This document shows positions 1 to 7,683 of a stretch of DNA of 38,715 bases, piece after piece. The notes under the pieces are model-generated. The model saw only the letters and a program-made list of their open reading frames with translations, was not told the DNA's origin and searched no databases. The DNA is from Candidatus Cloacimonadota bacterium (GTDB taxonomy: Bacteria; Cloacimonadota; Cloacimonadia; Cloacimonadales; Cloacimonadaceae). Within the stretch, counting starts at the first letter, position 1. Each line of letters opens with the position of its first letter. The stretch lies in NCBI GenBank assembly GCA_028681035.1, contig JAQUJJ010000020.1, positions 1 to 38,715 on the forward strand, in the 5' to 3' direction. A program made the translations under genes and the position numbers.

Positions 1-1
1 C

Positions 2-118
2 AATAAAGTGGTAAATATCCCGCTGATTAACGAGCACAACGAGCAGGTCTTTTTCGAACTGGTAGTGGCTATCCTCTTGGATATCTTCCTCAGTGAAATA
101 GACAAGCAGATCCTCTAA
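2..118 (+). CDS. C-terminal end of an unidentified protein (partial)
   Basis: An open frame enters from the left edge and ends at TAA 116-118, giving the last 38 residues of a protein whose start lies outside the window. The tail is rich in hydrophobic residues (FFELVVAILLDIFL) and ends SEIDKQIL. I do not recognise the family. That this is a real gene end is supported by the terminator-like hairpin that follows at 140-172. It does not read into the Mce gene downstream, which has its own promoter-like sequence. Confidence 0.5.
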   Translation, partial: NKVVNIPLINEHNEQVFFELVVAILLDIFLSEIDKQIL

Positions 119-139
119 ACCGCTAAATAACCGAGGTAA

Positions 140-172
140 CCACGGAGGGTAAATCGCTCTCCGTGGGTTTTG
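140..172 (+). terminator. Rho-independent terminator after the partial gene
   Basis: CCACGGAG (140-147) pairs perfectly with CTCCGTGG (159-166) over an 11-nt loop and is followed by a G plus T-rich tract. It lies 22 bases after the stop at 116-118, the expected place for an intrinsic terminator. Confidence 0.7.
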
Positions 173-181
173 TTAAAGGGG

Positions 182-226
182 GTGGTGAACTCCGTTTCAC
201 CACTTGCCAAATCGGCGTTTGGCAAG
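182..226. repeat. Twin-hairpin intergenic element
   Basis: Two abutting perfect hairpins: GTGGTGAA (182-189) with TTCACCAC (196-203), loop CTCCGT; then CTTGCCAAA (203-211) with TTTGGCAAG (218-226), loop TCGGCG. They share base 203. The layout matches the twin hairpins at 7619-7656 and 13059-13105, although the stem sequences differ. An open frame starting with TTG at 204 runs through the second hairpin, another reason to start the downstream gene later. Confidence 0.55.
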
Positions 227-264
227 CCAAATAGCACTTTTTTCATCAAAAGAGCAGCAAAAGC

Positions 265-295
265 TTGACAAAAATGCTAAGCTGAAAAGTATAAT
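265..295 (+). promoter_or_regulatory. Putative sigma70-type promoter for the Mce/lipoprotein operon
   Basis: TTGACA (265-270) and TATAAT (290-295) are both exact consensus hexamers, separated by 19 bases, two more than ideal. The -10 ends 25 bases before the ATG at 321. This supports starting the Mce gene at 321 rather than at the in-frame TTG at 204. Confidence 0.45.
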
Positions 296-320
296 ACCAG
301 CCTGTAATAGAGTTAAAAAT

Positions 321-1403
321 ATGAGCTATAAGATAAAGCACGCCAAACGAATAGTTTTCACCTTCATTGGTTTCCCTGTGATTGTGTTGATTGCAGCCTT
401 AGTTTTCATAGCGATTCGTCAGAATCTGCTTGAGAAAAAGTATGTGTATCACAGCACAGTGGCTAATGCTTTGGGGGTATCCACTCAAACACCCGTTTTG
501 TATCGGGGATTTGAAGTGGGGCGGGTTCGTAGCTTCACTTTGGAAGATGATGGCAACATAGGATTGGAGTTTTATATTCTTAAACGTCATAAAAACATAG
601 TAGTTAAAGGCTCTATTCTGGTGCGAAGTACGAACCCGATTACCAGTAAAACTACTCTGGAGTTTATCCGTGATCCACTTTCTAAAATACCTATTCCCGC
701 AGAAGGAAACATCCCCTCTTCAGATTTTGAAGAAGGCAGGATGTTGCTAAAGCGTATAGCTCCTCAGCAAAGCGATCCCATTGCGTCAATAATCAGCAAT
801 CTGGCAGAGCTGACCAGAGAATTGAATCTGGATAATAATGCCGATCAGGGTGCTATTCCACGTTTTATAGTAAACATGGCTGATGCTTCCGAGAAGGCAA
901 ATGCCGGACTGGAACAGGCACAAGCCATCATAACTGAGCTTAGCAAGCTTTCACAAAACCTGAACAGTGATAATAATGTACAGAGCGGTGTTCTGCTGCG
1001 TTTGATAAATAACCTGGCAAACTTAAGCCAAGGCTTGAATGACAGGCTGGACGAGGTTGACGCCGTAATTAAGGGAATGAAAACAACGCTTAATAACTAC
1101 TCGCGCCCAGATTCACTGCTAATTAAAATGTTGGATCCCAATCGGGATTTACTTTTAACCCCATTATCCAACACTTTGAATAGTTTAACCGGAGCCACTG
1201 ACGAGCTGGGGAATATCCTGGGGACTGTTAATAATCCCGAATTGCGCTTGCTCTTGAACAATCTGAACCAAAGCCTTGCACAGGCACGCCAAACCTTAGA
1301 AGCTTTGAATAACAATCCCATTCTTCGCAAAGGGATAGCTCCCTCGCAAACGCATACCATGCCACCTTCGCAGCGCATGCACGAGACACCTGATGCGCAT
1401 TAG
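321..1403 (+). CDS. Mce/MlaD-family membrane-anchored lipid-transport protein
   Basis: The protein of 360 residues has a short basic N-terminus, one transmembrane helix (about residues 11-33) and an Mce/MlaD domain (about 40-115, with LYRGFEVGRVRSF typical of the family). The long C-terminal part is helical and contains a duplicated segment of about 50 residues; each copy has LN-x-DNN followed by G-x(4)-R-x-I-x-N. MlaD-type proteins form inner-membrane-anchored hexamers that hand phospholipid between membranes with MlaE/MlaF-like permease and ATPase. No such partners are visible here; they may lie elsewhere. Start chosen at ATG 321, after the promoter-like element, although the ribosome site is weak. 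The end overlaps the next gene by 11 bases, so the two are probably co-translated. Family call is confident; lipid substrate is unknown. Confidence 0.8.
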   Translation: MSYKIKHAKRIVFTFIGFPVIVLIAALVFIAIRQNLLEKKYVYHSTVANALGVSTQTPVLYRGFEVGRVRSFTLEDDGNIGLEFYILKRHKNIVVKGSILVRSTNPITSKTTLEFIRDPLSKIPIPAEGNIPSSDFEEGRMLLKRIAPQQSDPIASIISNLAELTRELNLDNNADQGAIPRFIVNMADASEKANAGLEQAQAIITELSKLSQNLNSDNNVQSGVLLRLINNLANLSQGLNDRLDEVDAVIKGMKTTLNNYSRPDSLLIKMLDPNRDLLLTPLSNTLNSLTGATDELGNILGTVNNPELRLLLNNLNQSLAQARQTLEALNNNPILRKGIAPSQTHTMPPSQRMHETPDAH

Positions 1404-2250
1404 CATAATGTTCTTGCTGATGATAACAATCGCAGCATGCTCATCTATCAAAGAGCCGAGGCATCCTCAAGCTAAGCAGGATGCGGATAATATGCTTAGC
1501 TTCGCACAGGAATTGGCAGCCAGCTCTCGCACCAATGAAGCCAGGGAAAGTTTCACCCACGCCTTGCAGATGTACGAAAAGTTTGCAGGTATTGATGGGC
1601 AGTTATCCTGCCTTAGCGGGCTTTGCAAGTTGGACTATGCAGAAGAAAACATAAAAGGGTATCAGGAAACAAAAACCATAATGCAGGAAATAACTAACGA
1701 GATATCTCCTGAATTGGATTACCACTTGCTGCTTTTGAATATTTACGAGCTGCAAAGCAAACAGGATTATGCTGGAATATCCGCGCTTAAAACGCATAGA
1801 ACAGGCTATCCGCTTTCAGTAAAGCTCCAGGTTGCCAGTGCGAAACTCCAAGCAGATAGTTATCTAAAACAAGCCACTGGCGATGCCGCCAAAGCACTGA
1901 ACAAGATGGCATTGGCTTATAAAAAGCAGCTCAAAAAAAGCATTGGCAACCCGGAATTAGTATCCTCCGCATGGTACGCATTGGCATATTATTACTTTAG
2001 TGCCGGAGATTATCCTCTGGCGATAGATAAACTTGCTTTGGTAGCCGATTGGGACTACCGCTGGGGCAATAACACAGGCTTAGGACATGCTTACTGGCTG
2101 CAAGGACAGGTTCAGCGCAAGCTAAACCAAGGGGAATTAGCACTTGCAAGTTTCAGAAAAGCTGAGATTATTTTCGCCGCACAAAACGACAGTGCCGCTC
2201 TAAAAGCGGTAACTAATGAGATTATTCGTCTCAAAGGAGATGAGCCATGA
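1393..2250 (+). CDS. Putative TPR-containing lipoprotein
   Basis: The 285-residue product begins MRISIMFLLMITIAACSS: a short signal peptide with a lipobox (TIAAC) that predicts lipidation at Cys16. The rest is alpha-helical with tetratricopeptide-like helix pairs, clearest at about residues 190-270 (WYALAYYYFSAGDYPLAID and GHAYWLQGQVQRKLNQGEL). It starts inside the Mce gene (11-base overlap) and ends in an ATGA overlap with the next ORF. Small lipoproteins often accompany MlaD-like genes (MlaA or PqiC analogues), so a role in the same envelope pathway is plausible inference. No catalytic motif is visible; TPRs suggest protein-protein interaction. Confidence 0.7.
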   Translation: MRISIMFLLMITIAACSSIKEPRHPQAKQDADNMLSFAQELAASSRTNEARESFTHALQMYEKFAGIDGQLSCLSGLCKLDYAEENIKGYQETKTIMQEITNEISPELDYHLLLLNIYELQSKQDYAGISALKTHRTGYPLSVKLQVASAKLQADSYLKQATGDAAKALNKMALAYKKQLKKSIGNPELVSSAWYALAYYYFSAGDYPLAIDKLALVADWDYRWGNNTGLGHAYWLQGQVQRKLNQGELALASFRKAEIIFAAQNDSAALKAVTNEIIRLKGDEP

Positions 2251-2333
2251 AACTGAATAACCACGCTATCTTACATTATCACGCCAAATTGGATGTTTAT
2301 AGCAGTATGAACATCATGGCAAACAAATTATGA
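2247..2333 (+). CDS. 28-residue micro-ORF coupled to both neighbours
   Basis: The ORF reads MKLNNHAILHYHAKLDVY then SSMNIMANKL and stop. Its ATG (2247-2249) overlaps the previous gene's stop as ATGA, and its TGA (2331-2333) overlaps the next gene's start at 2330 as ATGA. It has the best ribosome site in the operon: AAAGGAG at 2233-2239, seven bases before the ATG. The amidohydrolase start at 2330 has no comparable site. The first ten bases (ATGAAACTGA) are identical to the start of the next gene, so it may have arisen by duplication of that start. It may be a translated leader that delivers ribosomes to the downstream gene. It has three histidines but no recognisable domain. Confidence 0.5.
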   Translation: MKLNNHAILHYHAKLDVYSSMNIMANKL

Positions 2334-3607
2334 AACTGATAATTAACGTTTCACTTCCCACTTCTTCAGCAGCTTTCAAGAAGATTAATATGCTGTTTGA
2401 CGAGAAGATTATCAAGATTTCCGCAGATGACATCACTTATGAAGAGGATGTGGAAATCATCGATGCTAAAGGACTGATTCTGCTTCCGGGTGGAATTGAT
2501 CCACATTTGCATATGCTTGGTGAAGACAAATCTGCCGCACAAGACCTTGCGCAGATTTCAAAAGCAGCCCTGGAAGGCGGCTGGACTACGGTTGGTGAAT
2601 TAAGCTATCACACCCAAAGCCCGGTATTTACCCCTGAAGATGTTGAAGAAAAAAAGTTCTTATTCGATGAAAACGCCTACACTGAAACGGCTTTATGGGG
2701 TCATGTGGATATCGAAGACTATCCCTACCATGCTGAATCTGCCCAAGAATTATGGGCTAATGGTGTGGTGGGATTAGCCTTGGCAGCACCGAATCCCAAT
2801 CCAGCTATCCCCGAGATTAGCTTTACAGAAATAATGGACTTGTTCTTGGATATCTACGAGAGCGATACCGCATTTGGGTTTCAGGGCTACGACCACCAAA
2901 ACCATGCGGAATATGGCTTTGTAGCTCAGATGGATGCGATTAAAAAATTACTCCGCCGCATGCAAGAAAACCCTATTCATATCCCGCGCGTGTCCTCATT
3001 CCCCACAATAGAATTCATCAACACCATTTCTAAGCGCAGTGATATCTCTTTTGCCACCTGCCTAAGTGATTTGATGCCGGTGTTTAGCCCAGATAGTTTT
3101 ACACCCGATAGAGCTTGTGATTTTGCCGAATATGAAGAGCTGCTCTTTGAGCTAATCCGAACAAATAAGATATACCTGCTTTCCAACTGTAGCTCTTTAC
3201 CGATAGATAAGGATAACATGGCTGAAGTTTTCCAGGGCAGTTCACCCGATTCACTCGCTTATTCATACCTGTGGGTGCTTGCCGAGCTTTGGAAAAAGCG
3301 CAAAGTCCCACTGGCAACTTGCATTAAAATGACCAGCGAAAATGCAGCTAAACGCATGGGTATTTACCCACAAAAAGGTAGTATAGACCCTGGCTCAGAT
3401 GCAGATTTCGTGCTTTACAATCCCGAAGAATGCAGCCACTTTAGCACCCCAGAGGGTAAAGAGATTGAACTGATGGGAAGCTTTGATGCCGTGTATATCA
3501 GAGGCGAACAAGTGGCAGGAAATAAGTGTACTTCAAAAAGAAGAGGCACCTTCCTTGCCCGAAGCACAAACCCCAAGCGCAGGCACAACAACCGAACTTG
3601 GATATAA
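2330..3607 (+). CDS. Dihydroorotase/allantoinase-like amidohydrolase, probably atypical
   Basis: This 425-residue protein belongs to the cyclic amidohydrolase superfamily. A small N-terminal beta domain is followed by the first metal motif DPHLHMLG (about residues 57-64), a TIM-barrel region, and a C-terminal return to the beta domain (KGSIDPGSDADFVLYNP). In family members a barrel lysine that becomes carbamylated follows a G-(A/V)-x-G-x-K pattern. Here the matching stretch is ANGVVGLALAAPNPNP, with no lysine. The later metal histidines are also not obvious. It may have another substrate, a mononuclear site, or be a scaffold. It is followed after 19 bases by the TldE/TldD genes, suggesting a joint role. 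Start at ATG 2330 is coupled to the micro-ORF. Not assigned as pyrC. Confidence 0.7.
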   Translation: MKLIINVSLPTSSAAFKKINMLFDEKIIKISADDITYEEDVEIIDAKGLILLPGGIDPHLHMLGEDKSAAQDLAQISKAALEGGWTTVGELSYHTQSPVFTPEDVEEKKFLFDENAYTETALWGHVDIEDYPYHAESAQELWANGVVGLALAAPNPNPAIPEISFTEIMDLFLDIYESDTAFGFQGYDHQNHAEYGFVAQMDAIKKLLRRMQENPIHIPRVSSFPTIEFINTISKRSDISFATCLSDLMPVFSPDSFTPDRACDFAEYEELLFELIRTNKIYLLSNCSSLPIDKDNMAEVFQGSSPDSLAYSYLWVLAELWKKRKVPLATCIKMTSENAAKRMGIYPQKGSIDPGSDADFVLYNPEECSHFSTPEGKEIELMGSFDAVYIRGEQVAGNKCTSKRRGTFLARSTNPKRRHNNRTWI

Positions 3608-3626
3608 AACATAAGGAACAATAGAT

Positions 3627-4955
3627 ATGTATGAACAACTACAATACCTTAGAGCAGCTTTAGATAAACATCCAGAGCTGAAGTTCTCTATTTCCCAAAG
3701 CTCCTGGCAAACGGATTTCTTCCGTTTTTATCGTAGCCAGACGAACTATAACATCAGCAAAGATAATGTTAACCTTGCTGCATCTCTGTATAAAGACAAG
3801 AAGTCCTACAGTTTCGGTATAGACGACCCCACAGAAGGCAAGATAGATGCTGCGCTAAAAGCAGCTTTGGCTATTATTGATAAACTTCCAGAAGACCCTG
3901 ACTTTGTAGATGTGGAAGACGACCTCCGCATGGCAGCAGAACGCCAACCTGTAAACAATATCAATGCCATACCGCTGCAAAGAAAGACAGATATTCTTAG
4001 TTCGCTTGCTGCAAGTGCCGAACAACACGATTTTGAGCTATATGGAACCTTCATCTGCAACTATAGCTCCAGTAGGCTGATGAATAGCAACAACCTAGAT
4101 AAGGTTAGCAGCCAGTCACCCATCTATCTGGAGATTAAGGCAGTGCATAAGAAAACCCAACTGACCGTGATGGAAACCTTTGGTGGCGATGAATTTGGCT
4201 ATTTCGATCTGGAAGACTTCCGCTCCCGTTTAATGGCTAAGATAGAGTTTTGCAACAACGAAGTGGCGGATGTGGAAGCCGGAACATATGATGTAATCCT
4301 TGCTCCCCGTTGTGTGGCAGAATTCGTTCAGTATCTTGGCTATGGGATGAGCGCAAGAGCCTTGGATCAGCACAGCAGCTACTTTGAAGGTAAGATAGAC
4401 CAAAGGGTGTTCCCTGCGCTAATAAACATTGTGGATGACCCGAACGACCCAGAAATGATTCGCATGGATTACGGCTCTGAAGGGCATATCTACAAGCCCC
4501 TTAAGCTCATTGACAAGGGCTATTTCAGGAACTTTACCTGCAACCAATACTATCATTACAAGACCGGACTTCCCAAGAATGGAAATACAAACTCCTGCCT
4601 TAAGATAGCTCCCGGAACTGATAGCTTGGAAACTCTGATATCCAAGGTTAAGAAAGGGCTTTATATCTCCAGCCTGCATTATATGAACTTTATCAACGCC
4701 AAAGAAACGTCTCTTACTGGGCTTACTCGCGATGGCACTTTCTTGATTGAAGATGGCAAGATAAGTAAGGTAATCATGAACCTTCGTTTCACCGAACGCA
4801 TAGAACGCATCCTCAAGAATGTAATCGCTTTGGAAAACCGTGCTTACACTATACCCTTTTCAGAAAACTATGAAAGCTTTGATATTGAGACAGTTAAGGC
4901 ACCTCACGCCTTGGTTACCGGATTTAACATTACTTCTTCCACCCACACAATTTAG
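3627..4955 (+). CDS. TldE/PmbA-like subunit of a TldD-type metalloprotease
   Basis: The 442-residue product resembles the TldD/PmbA superfamily: an N-terminal alpha/beta domain and a C-terminal domain that includes YFRNFTCNQYYHYKTG and the late glycine-rich G-x-F-x-I-x-DGKI segment (GTFLIEDGKISKV). It has no HExxxH motif, so it fits the TldE role, the non-catalytic partner that forms a heterodimer with TldD around an unfolded peptide. In E. coli, TldD/E matures microcin B17 and degrades the CcdA antitoxin; the target here is unknown. A good ribosome site (AAGGAA) precedes the ATG. The tldD-like gene follows after 10 bases. N-terminal sequence is diverged from the E. coli protein. Confidence 0.75.
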   Translation: MYEQLQYLRAALDKHPELKFSISQSSWQTDFFRFYRSQTNYNISKDNVNLAASLYKDKKSYSFGIDDPTEGKIDAALKAALAIIDKLPEDPDFVDVEDDLRMAAERQPVNNINAIPLQRKTDILSSLAASAEQHDFELYGTFICNYSSSRLMNSNNLDKVSSQSPIYLEIKAVHKKTQLTVMETFGGDEFGYFDLEDFRSRLMAKIEFCNNEVADVEAGTYDVILAPRCVAEFVQYLGYGMSARALDQHSSYFEGKIDQRVFPALINIVDDPNDPEMIRMDYGSEGHIYKPLKLIDKGYFRNFTCNQYYHYKTGLPKNGNTNSCLKIAPGTDSLETLISKVKKGLYISSLHYMNFINAKETSLTGLTRDGTFLIEDGKISKVIMNLRFTERIERILKNVIALENRAYTIPFSENYESFDIETVKAPHALVTGFNITSSTHTI

Positions 4956-4965
4956 GACTATTTGA

Positions 4966-6405
4966 ATGGAACATATTATTAAAAACGTCGTTTCCCGCTT
5001 GAATACCGCAGACATCCAGTTTGCAGATGTGCGCATCACGATTACCGATAACGAAGGTATCAGCTTTGTAAACGGTCACTTGCGTGGATATCAAAGCTCC
5101 CTTGGTTCACCCGCTATGGGCATCAGAGTGCTAATGAATGGTTGCTGGGGCTTTGCTGGCTCCAAAGACCTATCTTCCGCTTCTATTGACCGTATGATAA
5201 AGACAGCTAAAAGCAATGCTATCCAAGGTTCTCACTTTCTAAAAGACAAGGTGAGTTTTCCTTCTCTACCTGCTACAATTGCAGAGTATCACCACCAACC
5301 CAAGATAAATCCCTTCACCATGCCCAGAGAAGAGAAGATGGATTACCTTGGAAAGCTGGCAACCAGCATTGCCCCTAAGGGCAAGATTGTGCATTCCTAC
5401 GTGGCAGGCGAATTCATGCGCCAAGAAAAGTATTATGCCAACACAGAAGGCAGCTATAGCCACACTTCTTACTTTAACACTTTGCCCCTAATGATGGTAG
5501 TGGCTGCCGATTCTGGGCAAGTTCAATCTCGTACCTGGCCTGGGCATATGAGTGCCGGACGGGCTGGCTTCGAGCTTTTCTATGAACAGCAGTTTGCCGA
5601 AAACACAGACAGGATACTAAAGGAAGCCATAGATTTGCTATCCGCACCTACTATAACCGAAGAGAAGGCGGATATCATAATTGGTAATGGGCATCTTGCT
5701 CTCCAGCTTCATGAATCGGTTGGACATGCTACAGAGGCAGACCGCATCTTTGGCATGGAAATCTCTTATGCCGGTAAAACCTTTGTGAAGCCTGAAATGC
5801 TAGGCAAGTTCCAGTATGGCTCTCCCATAGTAAATATCTATTCGGATAGCACCGATCCCAATGGCTTGGGCTACCATCCTATGGACGACGAAGGTGTGCC
5901 GGGCAGAAAGATAGATATAATCCGCAACGGTGTACTTGTTGACCAGCAGACTTCTCGCCACATTGCACAGATGCTTGGCTTAGAGCCTTCGTCAAATATG
6001 AAGGGTTCTTATGCGGACGACTTTCCTCTGGTGCGCATGACCAATCTGTGCATCGCACCCGGACAGGGCAGTCTGGAGGATTTAATTAAGTCCACAGAAA
6101 ACGGCTATTACTTAGATTTCACCAAGACCTGGAGCATTGATGACAACCGCAATAACTTCCAGTTCACCACCGAAATCGGCTATAAGATAAAGGATGGACG
6201 CATAGTGGGCATAGTAAAAGAGCCTACTTACTTCGGTATTACCAAGGACTTTTGGAACGCCTGCGATGCTATCTGTGGAGATAAAGAATGGGGCTATTAT
6301 AGCACCTTCCATTGTGGTAAGGGTGAACCGGGGCAAGTGATGCAACTTTCTCATGGAGTTGCTCCCGCCAGATTCAAGAATATCAACGTTAGCGTAAAAA
6401 TGTAG
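4966..6405 (+). CDS. tldD: TldD metalloprotease subunit
   Basis: The 479-residue product carries the TldD zinc motif HExxxH at residues 249-254 (LHESVGHATEADR), the C-terminal family signature GYKIKDGRIVGIVK and the cysteine/glycine-rich end near CGKGEPGQVM. Length matches the family. TldD supplies the zinc site of the TldD/TldE heterodimer, a cytoplasmic peptidase that threads unfolded peptides. The ATG lies 10 bases after the TldE stop and AGGA sits in that overlap region, so the two are almost certainly co-expressed. Together with the amidohydrolase this makes a three-gene unit. Assignment is confident; substrate is unknown. Confidence 0.88.
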   Translation: MEHIIKNVVSRLNTADIQFADVRITITDNEGISFVNGHLRGYQSSLGSPAMGIRVLMNGCWGFAGSKDLSSASIDRMIKTAKSNAIQGSHFLKDKVSFPSLPATIAEYHHQPKINPFTMPREEKMDYLGKLATSIAPKGKIVHSYVAGEFMRQEKYYANTEGSYSHTSYFNTLPLMMVVAADSGQVQSRTWPGHMSAGRAGFELFYEQQFAENTDRILKEAIDLLSAPTITEEKADIIIGNGHLALQLHESVGHATEADRIFGMEISYAGKTFVKPEMLGKFQYGSPIVNIYSDSTDPNGLGYHPMDDEGVPGRKIDIIRNGVLVDQQTSRHIAQMLGLEPSSNMKGSYADDFPLVRMTNLCIAPGQGSLEDLIKSTENGYYLDFTKTWSIDDNRNNFQFTTEIGYKIKDGRIVGIVKEPTYFGITKDFWNACDAICGDKEWGYYSTFHCGKGEPGQVMQLSHGVAPARFKNINVSVKM

Positions 6406-6421
6406 CATCAGGAAGTAATAT

Positions 6422-7516
6422 ATGAAACTCCACGTAACCTTCTTCTTCGCAATCTGTTTGCTGCTTACGCCGGTAATTGTTCAAGCCCGTTCTTTTGCCC
6501 GTTGGCACACCTCCATGGGCAGCTTTACAGCAGAGTTATACGAAGAGATTGTCCCCATTACAGCCAATAACTTTACTCTGCTTGCCAATAACGGCTTTTA
6601 CAACAACAAGATATTCCATCGCGTAATCGCCGATTTCATGATTCAGGATGGCTGCCCCTACGGCACTGGCTATGGTGGACCAGGCTGGACGATTCAAGAT
6701 GAATTTAGTCCGCTTTTACTGCATGACCAACCCGGTATCCTTGCGATGGCTCGTACCACAGCTCCCAATAGTGCCGGAAGCCAATATTACATCACGCTTG
6801 CTCCCACCCCTCATCTGGATGGTAGTTATGCAATCTTTGGGAAAGTGATAGAGGGGCTTGATGTGGTTCAAGCGATTGGTGTTGTAGCTACAGGTGCCAA
6901 TGACAAACCTATTACTCCGGTTAATATCACTCAACTCCGCATGCTGGATTTGCGCATCAACAGCGTATATCCGGATACTGTCTCTACTATTAGCTGCTCA
7001 CCGGGTGAATATCTTGCTTTTATGGTGGAAGCCTATACCAATACTGCTGAGCTTACTTATTCTTGGTATGTGAACGAAGTTCTGCAACCTGCTCAGAATG
7101 ACATGGTTTTTGAGAGTTCTTTTGCAGCAGGAACAAACACTCTTCACTGTAACATTAGCTCTTCCGATAGTATTGCTTATGACGCAACTTGGAGAGTCCA
7201 ATCTGGTGTTCAGAATAGTGATGATCTGGCTCCTGCGTTAAGCACTCCAACCCTGAACTGCTATCCAAACCCATTCAGCAGCACTTTGGAACTGGATTAC
7301 CAACTGAAGCAAGCTGCCGAAGTGAGCTTTAGTATATACAACCTCAAAGGGCAAAAAGTGAGAAGCTTTGTTCCTGTTACAAAGAATGCGGGGACTTGGA
7401 AGGAAAGCTGGGACTCATTGGACGATAGAGGTAAACGCTGCCATTCCGGTACGTACATCATCCGCATGAATGCCGATAAACAAACAGTAATAAGAAAGAG
7501 TTACCTGGTTAAATGA
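6422..7516 (+). CDS. Secreted cyclophilin-type peptidyl-prolyl isomerase with C-terminal sorting domain
   Basis: The 364-residue protein has a signal peptide (about residues 1-22, ending VIVQA), a cyclophilin domain (about 24-180) with the active-site stretch FHRVIADFMIQDG and the later GSQYYITLAPTPHLDG, an Ig-like linker, and a C-terminal domain of about 85 residues. That last domain has CYPNPF, YNLKGQKV, SWDSLDDRGKRCHSGTYIIR and ends RKSYLVK, the pattern of type IX secretion/FlgD-like sorting domains. Cyclophilins catalyse proline cis-trans isomerisation; here the enzyme is predicted to act outside the cytoplasm, perhaps folding exported proteins. It lies 16 bases after tldD, so may be read from the same transcript, ended by the terminator at 7557. 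Confidence 0.85.
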   Translation: MKLHVTFFFAICLLLTPVIVQARSFARWHTSMGSFTAELYEEIVPITANNFTLLANNGFYNNKIFHRVIADFMIQDGCPYGTGYGGPGWTIQDEFSPLLLHDQPGILAMARTTAPNSAGSQYYITLAPTPHLDGSYAIFGKVIEGLDVVQAIGVVATGANDKPITPVNITQLRMLDLRINSVYPDTVSTISCSPGEYLAFMVEAYTNTAELTYSWYVNEVLQPAQNDMVFESSFAAGTNTLHCNISSSDSIAYDATWRVQSGVQNSDDLAPALSTPTLNCYPNPFSSTLELDYQLKQAAEVSFSIYNLKGQKVRSFVPVTKNAGTWKESWDSLDDRGKRCHSGTYIIRMNADKQTVIRKSYLVK

Positions 7517-7552
7517 GTTAACAGGTTAACGGGTTATCAGGTTAACAAGTTA
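7517..7552. repeat. 8-bp tandem repeat (4.5 copies)
   Basis: Successive units GTTAACAG, GTTAACGG, GTTATCAG, GTTAACAA and a final GTTA sit directly after the cyclophilin stop codon. It contains several HpaI-type GTTAAC palindromes. No function is evident; likely slippage-generated. Confidence 0.7.
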
Positions 7553-7556
7553 TATG

Positions 7557-7589
7557 AAGCCTCGGACATTGGTTCGAGGCTTTTATTTA
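7557..7589 (+). terminator. Rho-independent terminator after the tldD/cyclophilin operon
   Basis: AAGCCTCG (7557-7564) pairs with CGAGGCTT (7575-7582) over a 10-nt loop, followed by TTATTTAT. It lies 40 bases after the cyclophilin stop and ends the long plus-strand gene set. Confidence 0.8.
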
Positions 7590-7604
7590 TGTTGTGCGCA
7601 GCAC

Positions 7605-7662
7605 GTATGATCCGTAAGAACAGCCGCCTCGGCTGTTAGCACTCGAGGTGAGTGCTGATACA
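7605..7662. repeat. Twin-hairpin intergenic element, copy related to 13059-13105
   Basis: AACAGCCG (7619-7626) pairs with CGGCTGTT (7630-7637), loop CCT. Directly next AGCACTC (7638-7644) pairs with GAGTGCT (7650-7656), loop GAGGT. The leading sequence TGATCCGTAAG is also found, reverse-complemented, beside the copy at 13059-13105. It lies between two convergent genes. Confidence 0.65.
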
Positions 7663-7683
7663 GTAAACGCCAATAGCCTTATC

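Noticed and set aside
204..320. N-terminal extension of the Mce protein from TTG 204
   Set aside because: It would translate a hairpin and the promoter-like region; the ATG at 321 directly precedes the expected basic stretch and membrane helix.
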